NCBI GenBank assembly: GCA_025617375.2 | Contig: JAMYGW020000011.1 | Coordinates: 1,488,001 to 1,552,000, forward strand | Length of the DNA: 64,000 nucleotides | Direction: 5' to 3' | Source of the DNA: Acarospora socialis | Lineage: Eukaryota; Ascomycota; Lecanoromycetes; Acarosporales; Acarosporaceae | Part shown: positions 25,001-35,490 of the stretch, in pieces | Numbering within the stretch: the first letter of the stretch is position 1 | How the letters are laid out: every line of letters begins with the position of its first letter | The notes under the pieces: model-generated | Databases searched by the model: none | What the model saw: only the letters and a program-made list of their open reading frames with translations | Told to the model about the DNA's origin: nothing | Program-made: the position numbers and the translations under genes

Positions 25001-27815
25001 CGTTCTTGCCTCCCTTTTTGGCAGCTGACGCAGCAACTTCTTGCGCGTCTCGCAGCATGAGGTACAATTCCCTAGTCTCGAGCTCGTTCCGCTGCAATTC
25101 CTGCGCACGAATGCTTTGGAGATCAGCAAGCTCGCCCTTCAATGCGTCGTTTTGTCGAGCCTGAAGCTCAATGATAGCCGCCTGTTCATCCAATTGCTTT
25201 TGCAGCCTTGCAACCATGCCGTTTGCCCCGAGCTCGACTTGTGCCCTCATTTCATCACGCTCCGCTATTGCAGCATCCGCGATCTGTCTGGCTTCCGTAG
25301 CTTCGTCCAGGGCCAGACGAGCCTCGGAGTCTGTGTGGAGCTTGTCGAGGAGGTTCTGCACAGAGAAGTTCAAACTTTGCTTGAGATCCATGTCTGGTAA
25401 CCGTCGGTCCATAGCAACATAGCTCAGCATCGAATCAACCAATTGGAACATTCGCAACCGATCCTCGCCGTCATTGTCTCGAATAAGTAGCATATGCTGC
25501 ATCGCTGACATGAAGTAATCTTGTGACCTAGTCCCTTGGACTTTGGTCATGATTGCATCCACAATCTGAGCCGGATCGTTAAGGTCCTTTACTTCTCCTT
25601 CGAAGCTGTCCTTGATACTGCTGTTTTCCCGTTGGAGAAGGTCTTCATGGTCGATGGCCTCGTTCTCCCTATACCGATCTATCTGCTTGTCAATGACATC
25701 GTACTGAAAGCCTTCCATCTTGGTCAGTATCCGCCGGATGCCACAGGATATGAATTGAGCTCGGATGTGACATCGTAGCTGCAGGTCTCTCTCCGGTGCG
25801 TCGATGATCATGTTGATAAGGAAGAGCGTAGTCACAACATACTCCATGAGTAGGTTCTCCATGCCAATACCGCCGCTTCGAACTTCCTCGCTGGCACCAA
25901 CAAGACTGCCCATCTTGCCTCGGCCGTCGACAGTAACCTCGACGATCCGCATCCACGCGTCAAACCGGCCGTTCTCTCCTTGTTGAGACTTGACATAGTC
26001 CATGGCCTCCAATACTTTGACATGGCCATGTCCATCGGCCCAATGACACAAGAATGTCAGGACCTCGCTGACAAGCTTCCGCGTAGTCAAGCGAGGGGAG
26101 ATCAGAGAACTAGCCATGGCAACCAGAATTTGTTGATGAGACAGAGCATCGTCTGCGCCGTACTTGTTGTTCATCAAGGCTTTGAGGCATTTCACAATGT
26201 CATACTCGCGGTCAAGGTCCTTGTCACTGGTCGAGCCGGTGGCGGGTGCAGGCCCTTGAGCCTGCCTTCGATTGATTTTCGAAAGGACATTGGTCAATGC
26301 AATCTGCCCTTGAGCTTCCACGAACGATTTGACCCAACTACCTTTGTTAGTACGCAAGGACTGTACGCGATCGCGGGACGAGGAGCACCAAATTCGAAAG
26401 GGAACATATATAGGTAATTTGGCCTCTGACTGTTTGAAGGCAACATGGAAAATAAACAGTCAACATATTGTTGGCCATGTCAAGCCGACATTCTTGCATT
26501 AGATCTTAGATCTTGGAACAAACCTATATGCTCTCGCAAGAAACGTACAGAAAGTAGAGACAGATTAAGAACAGCGTGCTAATGCTTACCTGATTGGCTG
26601 TGTCCGCAGGCTAACACTCAAACTCTGCAATTGTTTCGCGTTTATAGAGTCATCCATCACCCTCTTCACGAACCATTCCGGGCTGCCTTCTTCATCGACG
26701 CGGCCATATATTCCAGAATGCCCGTCGGCGCTAGCAACAGTCTGCCGAACATGTTGCCTTCTCTTCTGCTCCCCTTGCCATTCCGTCAACCTATCCTGGT
26801 GCACCAAGGTCCACTTCTTATCTGACGGATATGCCAGCATCTGTCGCTTTGCTTGCTCCGGAAGGTTCTGCCACCCACGCTTGTGCATGAGCGCGAGGAA
26901 TTGCGCCTCGACGACACTGTCATCGCTGGGTCGTACTAGATGAAACCCTTCTGGGCTGAAAGATGTGGTGGAGCCGAAAGCAGACGGCTGCTGTGGATGC
27001 CAGTTGGTTTTGGGTGTGTTCGATTGACGAGAGGATGAGTGTGATACAACAGGTGATGGTGTGGGATACTCCATGCTCTGTGAAGGTATGGCGGTGCGTG
27101 ATGAATTGTCGGATGAGAATAGGCTTGAGCCACGTGTTGCGGAAGAAATCGAAGAGTAAACGCTGGCTTGATCGAATGATGTGCGAGGGTTGGTTAAGGA
27201 ATCCGCGGTCGAATAAGAGTTGTAGTTGCCGTAAGCAGGAGTATGTGTCGAGTTCGCAGCGCCTCCACCTCTTGCCCACTGCTGCGGTTTTCCATTCCGA
27301 TCGGCTGTAGCACTTAAGCTCACTGTGGTACCGGTAGAGTGTGGAGGAGGCCTGGGCCCTGTAGGATGCGAAGAACCGTTCGTAGTCGGACTCGTAGGAT
27401 TCCATGCTGGATATTGATGGAAGTCTCCACCTCCTTTATTGAGATGATGTGGTAGTGGCTCTTTTCGAGCGGGGATTTGATCGCTGCGAGGTAAGTAGTC
27501 GACGGATATGGGCGTTTTGCTGTCCGCTAACACGCTGTCGTAAGGTATTGAACTTATCACTCCTGCCGTCGTCGAGAGTCCTGACCCGTCCACGCCATTG
27601 GGAATATCTACCGATACTGACGCACGGTGCGAGTGCCTAGATGATCTCGACCCTGACGCGCTGCCGCCATAGTTTGGTACGGCGGGCATAAGATTTGCCT
27701 CCTCATTATCACGGCTGTCGGATGACTTGTCTTTGTGGAGCTTTCGCCCGAAGAAGGACCTGCCACCTGAGGATTGTCTCGTCTTGGAGTCGACCGGTGC
27801 AGTTGTCGTCGGCAT
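22016..27815 (-). CDS. sepA: Formin, SepA/Bni1 type
   Basis: Nucleates linear actin cables and rings for polarised growth and septation. Exons 27815-26590, 26337-22860 and 22804-22016 encode 1830 residues, near the size of Aspergillus SepA. The order is a disordered Ser-rich N-terminus, then a GTPase-binding/FH3 region beginning near SPEWFVKRVMDDSI, a coiled coil, an FH1 with several polyproline tracts (plus-strand 24103-24420), and an FH2 starting at LKALHWEKVDTPQ. The tail has a DAD-like autoregulatory motif, SLLEKLRAAAPQ, followed by a basic RRRRARLKD patch. The intron 26589-26338 (252 nt) was placed by frame; its acceptor gives PISWVKSF. An upstream in-frame ATG at 27884 would add 23 residues. 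GBD, FH1, FH2 and DAD parts are all present and intact. Confidence 0.95.
24103..24420 (-). repeat. Polyproline FH1 repeats in the formin
   Basis: G-rich on the plus strand, coding for at least five runs of 5-13 prolines separated by related spacers of the form MPGFSSGA or MPGFSTGA. The spacers are near-copies, showing local unit duplication. FH1 runs bind profilin-actin and SH3/WW domains in known formins. Confidence 0.85.
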
Positions 27816-28595
27816 GTCTAATTCTTTGAGCCAGTATCGACCTTTGCCCCGGCCCTGGTTCTCTAAGCGCAGCGTCTTGATCACTGCCGCTCACATCAAC
27901 ACTGAACGGTGACCACCTCTATACGAACATATTCGCTGTCGAAGAATATGAAAGGATAGTCGGTCAGATACTGATGAACGGTCACGAAATACCCAGCTCT
28001 CAGTCAATGCCAGACTGTTCGATACCGCATACTCCGTTGTCGCGACGTCTCCTCTCACTTGTTGAACCAAGGAAAGCAGCAACAGGACAAATTGCGACCA
28101 GTGTTTGAATATCGAATGAGCCTTCACTACCACCTCACCACCATGGAGAGAGCGTGGCGAGAAGAATTATTGGTATCTGACAGTGATGCTTGAGTAATAC
28201 GGGGTTGTATCTCAATGTTCAAACATCCTTTTCCGAAAGCAGGACCCCTGAACATTTCATAACAAAGTCGAGGTTCCCGTCACGTCGGTTCGATGCATAA
28301 GGTAGCGGGAACTGGAATTGTGCCTTCTATTTTCGGCATCTTCCACTAACGCGCCTTTCACAAGCCAGCCGACAATTGGAGTCTGGAGCCAGTCGTCGGG
28401 CTGACAGCACTGTTACACACCCAGTGGTATGCAGTACGTGTAAGATCGGATCAGACTAAACCAGCCCATCTCAGCCTCGACGCTTCGACTGATCTTGTCT
28501 CGCAGAGAAGGTCAATATACGGACAACCCGACCGATGGCTGAGAGTGCAACAATCCGTCGCATATCATGACATCCACGCCTTACCAATACATCGC
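27816..28595. promoter_or_regulatory. Divergent region, formin / small membrane protein
   Basis: About 780 bases shared by two divergent genes, holding both promoters and the formin leader. A short open frame at 27891-28133 (minus) starts with a hydrophobic segment but has no further support, so I leave it uncalled. Confidence 0.5.
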
Positions 28596-29260
28596 ATGAA
28601 CCCATCCATCTCACCTCCGCCCGCACAGCGCTCCCTACCCGGCAACATCCCGCACATACCTCCACCGCCGCCGCCGCCGCCGGAAACCAGTCAGCCCCAG
28701 AACCCAATGGGTAGCTCCCTCAGCTTCTTGAAGGTCCGTCCTCTTCTAAAGCTCTTCAACCCCTCAGCGAGCCCCTATCAACCCACCGCCCACTAACCAC
28801 CCTCACTCTACGAGCATAGACGATCCTCATCCCTCTCCTCATCTCCCTCGCCCTTTACCTAACCCTCACCTACGCCCTCCTCCCCCTCTACCGCCGCCAC
28901 CGCGCCCGCTACGCGCAATACCTCCCCCTCCACACTCTCTCCACGCAGACGTCGTCGGTCCGGACCCGTCTCTCGCGAACCCTAACGTCCTTCCTACTCC
29001 CTTCTTCCTGGCAGCGGCGGTGGAACGGAAGACGGGGAAGTGACAGCGATGACGGGCTGTTTGATTACGAGGAGGGCGAGGGCATGGTGGGGTTCGAAGT
29101 CGATGCGGGGAGGAGGGAAGAGTTGGAAAGAGATGCGGCTGTAAGGGGAGAGGGTGGGGCGGACGAGAGGAGGTTGAGTAGGGATCTGGAGGAGGGGTTT
29201 AGGGATGATAGTGATGACGATCAGGGCCATGACCAAAGGAGCTTGACCACTGGGCGCTAG
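28596..29260 (+). CDS. Small single-pass membrane protein, unknown
   Basis: Two exons, 28596-28733 and 28820-29260, encode 192 residues. The start is followed by a Pro-rich stretch. The splice then joins SSLSFLK to a hydrophobic helix (TILIPLLISLALYLTLTYAL), a basic patch (YRRHRARYAQY) and a highly acidic C-terminal tail ending TTGR. The frame is exact across the 86-nt intron. The basic patch after the helix predicts that the acidic tail is cytoplasmic. I do not recognise a family; it looks like a lineage-restricted small membrane protein. An in-frame ATG at 28545 is an alternative start. Confidence 0.7.
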
Positions 29261-29443
29261 CGTCTTGAGGCAGTACGGTATGGAATGTTTTAAGAAGGGC
29301 TACAGTGTTAGGTTTCACTTGGCTGGCTACACATCGGGGTACTAGGCGGATCTGTACCGGACGGATAGATTGGAGTTACCGAGTTACCGAGTTACCGCCT
29401 GGCAGGGGCGTTTATAGTCCCACAAATGACGCACTTCGCTGTT

Positions 29444-30079
29444 TCACGCGGCTTTGGAAGTGGCTCTTTTCAACGCGAGTTCATTGAGTTCTTGGGAACA
29501 TCCTCTTGCCCTCTGGCTCCTTCTCCATCCCCAGCGACCAAAACCTCCTAACGTCCATACACCTTCGATATTATCCCCTATCTCCCGCAGATCATCGCTT
29601 ATCCTTCTCAGATCATCGGTCGTCGCTCCTAGACTATCATTTATCCCTCTCAGACTATCACTCATCCCTCTCAGACTAACGTTCATCCCTTTCAGACGCT
29701 CACTCATCCGTGTCAAACTCCGGCCTATCCTTCCCATCTGCTCCCGAACCTCACCCATCATCGCTCGAATCTCACCGAGGTCTTTTCTCTTGGCGGAACG
29801 CGACCTGCGGCGATCAGCCAGAATGATGGCGCCTGAGACCGTTTGTGCGCAGATTAGATAGAAGGGCAGGCTGTTGGAGGCTGCTAATACATAGCGAAGG
29901 GCTATGGGGTTTAGATCAGGGTTAATCTCATAGGTTTTGCAGCAACTTACGGAGTGTGACGTTGACGGTGCCTGTCGACCAGTCAGCAAGAGATGCTAGA
30001 GAACAAGGACGAACGTACGAGGAATCCTGGAAAGAAGTGAGGGCGCATGCCGAGACTTATGGTTGATAAGCGCAGCCAT
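29444..30079 (-). CDS. Small membrane protein with heptad coiled coil, unknown
   Basis: Three exons, 30079-30019, 29971-29951 (21 nt) and 29901-29444, give 179 residues; all junctions are GT-AG and keep the frame. The N-terminus (MAALINHKSRHAPSLLSR) is basic and could target mitochondria. Then comes a moderately hydrophobic segment (YVLAASNSLPFYLICAQTVSGAIIL), followed by a basic RRRSRSAKRK patch. After that, about nine heptads end in L/M/I (SLRGMSDSLRGINDSL and similar), predicting a coiled coil. The heptads are visible in the DNA as a 21-nt period. I do not recognise the family. The layout resembles small organelle-membrane adaptor proteins, but no function should be assigned. Confidence 0.65.
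29575..29760 (-). repeat. 21-nt tandem repeat coding heptads
   Basis: Plus-strand units of the form ATCACTCATCCCTCTCAGACT recur every 21 bases with drift, about eight copies. They code for heptads such as GMSDSLR, GINDSLG and RISDDLR in the overlapping minus-strand gene. Confidence 0.8.
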
Positions 30080-31904
30080 CTTGGCGGTGGCGATGTTCTG
30101 TGCTTGTCTATTAGCTCGTGAAGTCGTTCGTAGGACTGTCTATATGATAAGTGGAGAGGAGGACGAGAAACGGAAGAGGCTGAGGTATGTAGGTACCTAG
30201 CACTCCCCTCGGCCTCAATGCGAATCCGCCCACTTGGACACCCTTCATCCTCCACTGGCTGCTCTTAGGTACCCAGAATGTGTTTGTGCGGAGCACCCGC
30301 CTGACACTCTCATGCTTCTCTTATCCTCTCACTCCCGCCACCACCCACACCGACGCTATTGACTTCGCAGCGGTCCCATATCCCATGAACGTCCATCAAT
30401 CATACAATATCGTTGGAACTGACGTCGAAACCTCAGTCTTCTGTCGAAGATCTCTGGATATTGCAAGTTGTAGCTCATTGGTGCTCTTTTGAGATCACTA
30501 TAGCTACTGAAGACACTGTCGAAGCACGCTATATAACCCCTGTCCATGAGCGTATCTCAGACTCTCCACCTCGGCGGTGGCAAGATTGTCTTGGCCGCAT
30601 GAGGAGATTTTGGTCAACATCTTCCACGAATTCTTTCCTTGCACGTCATCCTGCAAATCCAAGCCGACGACGCCCGCACCTTTCCAGGCCTCTATCTAAC
30701 AGCATAGCTGCACCCACTTCATTCAAGAAATGATATTCAAAGCCGGGAGAGCTAGGCCAGTCAAACGCCTCAGCAGCCCGAGGGAAAGACAAGAACAGCT
30801 TTTCGAGCTCACGTACTCGTACCGAAACACAGCATACCTTATAGAGGACCTCAAGCGCGAAGCAATCGCTCCAAAAACAAATGACAGACCAGACCACTCC
30901 CCATTCCCATTCCCATTCCCATTCCCATTCCTAACCTCAGCAATAACAACACGCCAACAGACCAACGAAACAAATAGCACCCGCAGCAACAACAGACAAA
31001 CCCATCTCTCCAAACCCCCCCCTTCCCGGAACTCAGACCCCTCCATCCCCCCGCTCCCTCTCTCCCATCGGACTGACAACCCACAACGTCATCCACATCC
31101 ATCCATCCTCCCATCCTCCCACCACCACCACCACCACCTCCCACCCCGTCCCCTGATCTGCACTCCTCCTTCCCCCTCTTCCTAAACCATCCGCCCATCT
31201 AGGTACCCACACCCACACCTGTATAACTACCTTATGCGTCGGAAACATAAAACACGTGCACAAGCCTGAGTCCAAAGCCTCTCGTACCTGATCAAACAAC
31301 TGGATCAGAGCGTGGGGCTGAATATGCTTTTTAGCCCCCTCTGAGATATGTATAGGTGTCTTGGAATGCGGCTGCGCCGCGCTACCTACTGGAGGCCGCC
31401 TCCTTGCATGTAAGCTTGGGGTCGGTAGGAGAGGGCGAATGGATATGTATAAAGGTGTAGATTGCTCCTCGGTGGGAATGGTCAGGGAGATGGGTTTTCA
31501 TTCGTTTGGATGCGATACGTGAGGATGGCACAAGGTAGTATGTATCGTTTGATGATGGCTTGAATATCTATTACGCACAAATTGCAATGTACGTCAGTCA
31601 TGCACATTCAAGACGGTCAGAGGGTGTGAGCTGATTGGGCAAAAGAAGGGTATCATTTGTGCGTAGTGAGTATTACATCCTAAGCTTATGCCGCATAAAC
31701 ATTGACCGCTTCCAGCCAGCCATCGAGCCATCTATCCCCGACTTGCTCCAGCTCATTCGTCGATTACCGCCCTCGACTCGGCTATTACCAACCCCGAAAG
31801 AGAGAGATAGAGAAAAAGAATGTAAATACAAAAGACTGGAGGAAAGTGATGCGCCGCTATGATCGCAGGAAAGACAACTCTGTGCACATCCATCCAATTG
31901 ATGT
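30080..31904. other. Low-complexity intergenic region
   Basis: About 1.8 kb without a gene I can support. It includes a (CCCATT)5 run at 30899-30931 and a CAC run near 31120-31138. An open frame at 30730-31185 codes mostly Pro/His/Ser low complexity and depends on these runs. Confidence 0.5.
30899..30931. repeat. (CCCATT)5 microsatellite
   Basis: Five tandem copies of a six-base unit, perfect within the run. Confidence 0.9.
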
Positions 31905-33109
31905 TTACAAAAGAGCCAAGGCTACGAGACCGGCGGCACCAAGGAATCCACCAGCGACCAGTTGATCGGCACCGGAACCAGCGGGCTTGCTAGTGCTGGC
32001 CGCTGCGGCAGAGCTCCCACCAGCCGATGAGCCAGCCATTGAGGATGGCGTCATGCTCGTAGTGATGGTCGCTCCGGCGGAGTTGGTGGTAGTGACGAGA
32101 CCGCCGGTCATGCTGTTCATGCTGCTCATGCTTTCACCCGACGTGGTACTGGTGGTGATGGTCGAACCGGCTGAGTTGGTGGTGGTGATCATAACGATCC
32201 CTCCAGCTCCCATACCTCCGGTAGCAGTCATGTTGCCGCTCAAGGTCGAAGTGTACGTGCTACCGGCAGAGTCGGTGCCGGTGGTAATGACAACGGTGGC
32301 AGCACCTGTCGCAGCACTCGAGTTCATCGAGGGGCTCAGGGTCGAGGTGAAAGTGCTACCGGCAGAGTCGGTGCCGGTGGTAACAACGACAGTCGTAGCG
32401 CTGGCACTTGTGCTCGGGGTGAGGGTGGAGGTGAAAGTGCTACCTGCAGAGTCGGTGCCGGTGGTAATGACAACGGTGGCAGCACCTGTCGCAGCACTTG
32501 AGGAGGTCGCTGGTCCGCTGACGGTGGAGGTATAAGTGCTGCCTGCAGAGTCGGTGCCCGTGGTGATGACGATGGTTGCTTGACCACCCTGAGCAGTAGA
32601 GGTGGCGGTAGAGACGCTAGCGCTGCTGGAAGAGACCGTGGTCGTGACCGTCGCTGTGCCATCGGAGGCTGAGCCGGAGGAGGAAGCAGAACCGGAACTC
32701 AAGGCAGCTACGTCGCGTGTTAAATCCAATCTACGCGTCTTGGGTAGGGTGGAAACCCATCGGTTTACTTACCTTGACAGAACGATTGACCAAACGAGAT
32801 TGTCTTCTCCTGATCGGCTTGATTGCAGATGGCAGCGCTGCAGTCCCGGATCCCAAAGCCGAAGTTTTGGTTGTTGCAGAGGCACTTGACATCGTTGGCG
32901 GAGCAGCCAAGATCCGCGGCTTTACCCAACATGCTGGAGATGCATTGTTGCTGCAAAGCACGTCAGTACGAGGACGTGTACAAGTCGCGCTCACAGTTGC
33001 GAAGCGATTGAGGTTGGCATCAACTTACACCACATTGCGGGAGCTGGCTCAGGTCCTGCGCGACGACTCCAGCCGCGAAAACGGCGGCAGCAACGAAGAG
33101 GCCCTTCAT
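31905..33109 (-). CDS. CFEM-domain GPI-anchored cell wall protein
   Basis: Secreted surface protein. Exons 33109-33029, 32950-32773 and 32707-31905 encode 353 residues. A signal peptide (MKGLFVAAAVFAAGVVAQ) is followed by a CFEM domain with eight Cys, including QCGQQCISSML, GCSANDVKCLCNN, RDCSAAICN and GQSFC. The conserved Asp of haem-binding CFEM proteins may be the D in CSANDVKCLC. The rest is a Ser/Thr-rich stalk with four near-identical TTGTDSAGST-type repeats and two degenerate TTNSAG repeats. It ends with a hydrophobic tail after a small-residue site (SKPAGSGADQ), as expected for GPI attachment. Known CFEM proteins act in haem/iron uptake, wall integrity or host interaction; which applies here is unknown. 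Confidence 0.93.
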
Positions 33110-35490
33110 GTTGAACCGACGACGAGACTTGACTTTTGAGATCGACGACGACGAGCACAAGAAACGAGGGTTGTATGTTTCGATTGAGACGCGTGGATGA
33201 AGAGGCGGTTGATATGTCTTGATCACGAGAGGGAGTGAAGTGGAAGAAGGTGAAGAAAAGGGAGAGAGGGAAGTTTAAGTTGAGGAAATTATGATTGAGT
33301 TTGGCTTTGGTAAGGTATGGTGAATTACCTAGGTTAGTGGAAGGCGTAAAGGGAGATTACGAGGACTGTCTTGATGAGGTTTGGTAAGGTATCGATTCTC
33401 GTTTATTACAAGATCTTGCCCGTCCCCTTCAAGGTTCTTCACCGGCTGACCACGCCAATATAGGTAGTAGGTAAGGTTTAGAATACTCCTCTATGAAGTA
33501 CCATTGCTATCTATTGACACCGATTGATACTTGCTTACGTTGTACTGACGATGAATTGAAATTGCAATTGTTTTGCTGTTCTTCAACGCGGAAATTGGCA
33601 GCGCGAACGGCAACCAATCGTTCGTTCACTAGCGACAGGCTAGAAGACCGTAAAACCGGTTCAGTTGAGGAAGCCGATGCAGGCACGAGCACAGGTTCTT
33701 TAAAAATACCGAAGTGGCTTACGCATGAAAAAACACCTCATCTCAGGGCAGTCACACCTTAACGTTAGCTGATTCCGACGTGGCTCTCGTGTTTACTGTG
33801 TACTTGTGTCTTTCCAAGATCCGGCCGTGGAAGTTGATCTCTCGAAGCTTGAAGATGCTTGTCTTGCTCAAGCTCTCGCTCAAGGAAACTGCATACCCAA
33901 CGCATACACATACGTACACATACGGTACGGTACGGTATCCTGGCCCACGCTAGCCCAGGTCAAAGCTTGTTTGTTTGCAGGTGCCTCAGCCACCCGATGG
34001 ACGTCATCCCGACGACCAAGAGAACCAACCATATCATTCCGGTCCCTTCCTCAGCTCACCTTTCAATTTCCTCGCTTCATCGTCTCTGGTGACATCAACG
34101 GTGCGACGATTTTGTCTGTGCATCTTTCGTGGTCTGATTATACGCACAAGACAGCATCATCATTGCTGCAACTACGTCATCATCATGATCATCACATGTC
34201 CCAACTCGTGACTTGTAAGCACCTTAAACTTAAAGGTGATCCGTGAAGTCACCCTCGCTTGCAGATTTGCAAGGCAAAGTTGGTCGAGGCATTTGCCGTG
34301 TGGCGAGTGACTCTTGTTCCTGACTGGGACGGGGGTCGCGGCATCTAAATAAAGGACCTCGTTGGGCCACGACGGAGTGGCTTGATCTCGATCGCCATGT
34401 CGCGTGACCGAACTTGCTGCCTTAGCTTTGTTCCGGTATGCTGTTTCTCAAACTTTGAGGAAGGAGCTTTGCAGAACGAGGAACTCGTCGAGTTTACAAG
34501 GGTAGAATAATCCAGACAGACGACTGTTGACGTTGTTACAACAAGTAATGCCATAGACGCGATGAATGAACGTCCTGCTAAGAACCGGACCTTAAGTTTC
34601 GAGGAGGAGTGCTTTGCAGTTGGTGAGAGTAATGTACTCCGATGTGGCTTCACCTTTCTCGTATCACTGTGCCTCTGAAGTGCCTCAAACTGAGCACTTC
34701 CTTCCTCTCGTACGGACAGTGTCGAGCTGCGGGAGCATTGGTACGACCGGACGCCAGATAGGGCTGAATCGTGGAGGCTGAGAAACAATGTCAGAGACGC
34801 TAAAAGCAAGGCCGTTGTCGACTGAGGCATTTCCGCCGAAGAGCGAGGCTTGCACTTGACAGAGGTCAGACTGTATGTGTTGCTCACAGCATGCCTCCGG
34901 GCACTGAACCAGTTGAGGCTTTTCCGCCAGTGGCGCACAAGGCTGCCTCGTGGGGCACAGCGGTCCTGAGATTTAGGGCTCATGGAGATGGGGCGTGAGG
35001 ATGCCAGTGTTTGAGGGGTTTACTGTGCTTTGTGTGCGAGTATGATTGTGTATGAAATAGAGCGCCGGAGAACAGACCAAGTCCCCTTTCCTCTTGATCA
35101 ATATTCCGAAGTCTCTACTATTGCATGGAACATATATCCATTACATCACAACAAGTTTTATTTCCCGTTGCGGTGATCAGCGTGACGTGTAATCATTGTT
35201 TGTCCTCAAAGGTATCCTGTCTGCACGGATCTCCTCTCATTTCTATCTAACACGAGGATGGTAGGTTGATGGGGAGAGGCGGTTACAACAAGACGCACAC
35301 AGTCTATCTATCGACGACGTAAGCTGACCGGAAAACGACAGGAATACGCCAACGGCATTCCAGATGGACCAGGCGCCTCGAGATGTAATCGGTGGTTTTA
35401 AGTTGGTGATGTAGGAGCGGTGAAATCAGTGCATACAGGGAGGAAAGGCGGACTGTCATGGAGTCTTCTCAGATTTTTATAGAATCCTGA
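33110..35490. other. Long spacer between CFEM gene and MSS1
   Basis: About 2.4 kb. The left end is the CFEM promoter. A 212-codon open frame on the minus strand (34983-34345) has no recognisable domain, a Ser-rich biased composition and no splice partners; I do not call it a gene. An ACCTAGGT motif lies at 33327-33334. Confidence 0.45.

Noticed and set aside
27891-28133. Short minus-strand frame with a signal-peptide-like start
   Set aside because: It lies in the formin leader/promoter; 80 residues with no further support.
30730-31185. 151-codon plus-strand open frame
   Set aside because: Most of it is coded by the (CCCATT)n and CAC runs; the product is Pro/His/Ser low complexity.
31987-32535. 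Val/Pro-rich plus-strand open frame
   Set aside because: It is the antisense of the CFEM protein repeat stalk.
33806-34246. 146-codon plus-strand open frame
   Set aside because: No recognisable feature, and it spans simple ACGGT-type repeats; not supported as a gene.
34345-34983. 212-codon minus-strand open frame between the CFEM gene and MSS1
   Set aside because: Ser/Arg-biased composition, no domain, no signal peptide with a sensible mature part, no splice partners. A chance open frame is more likely.
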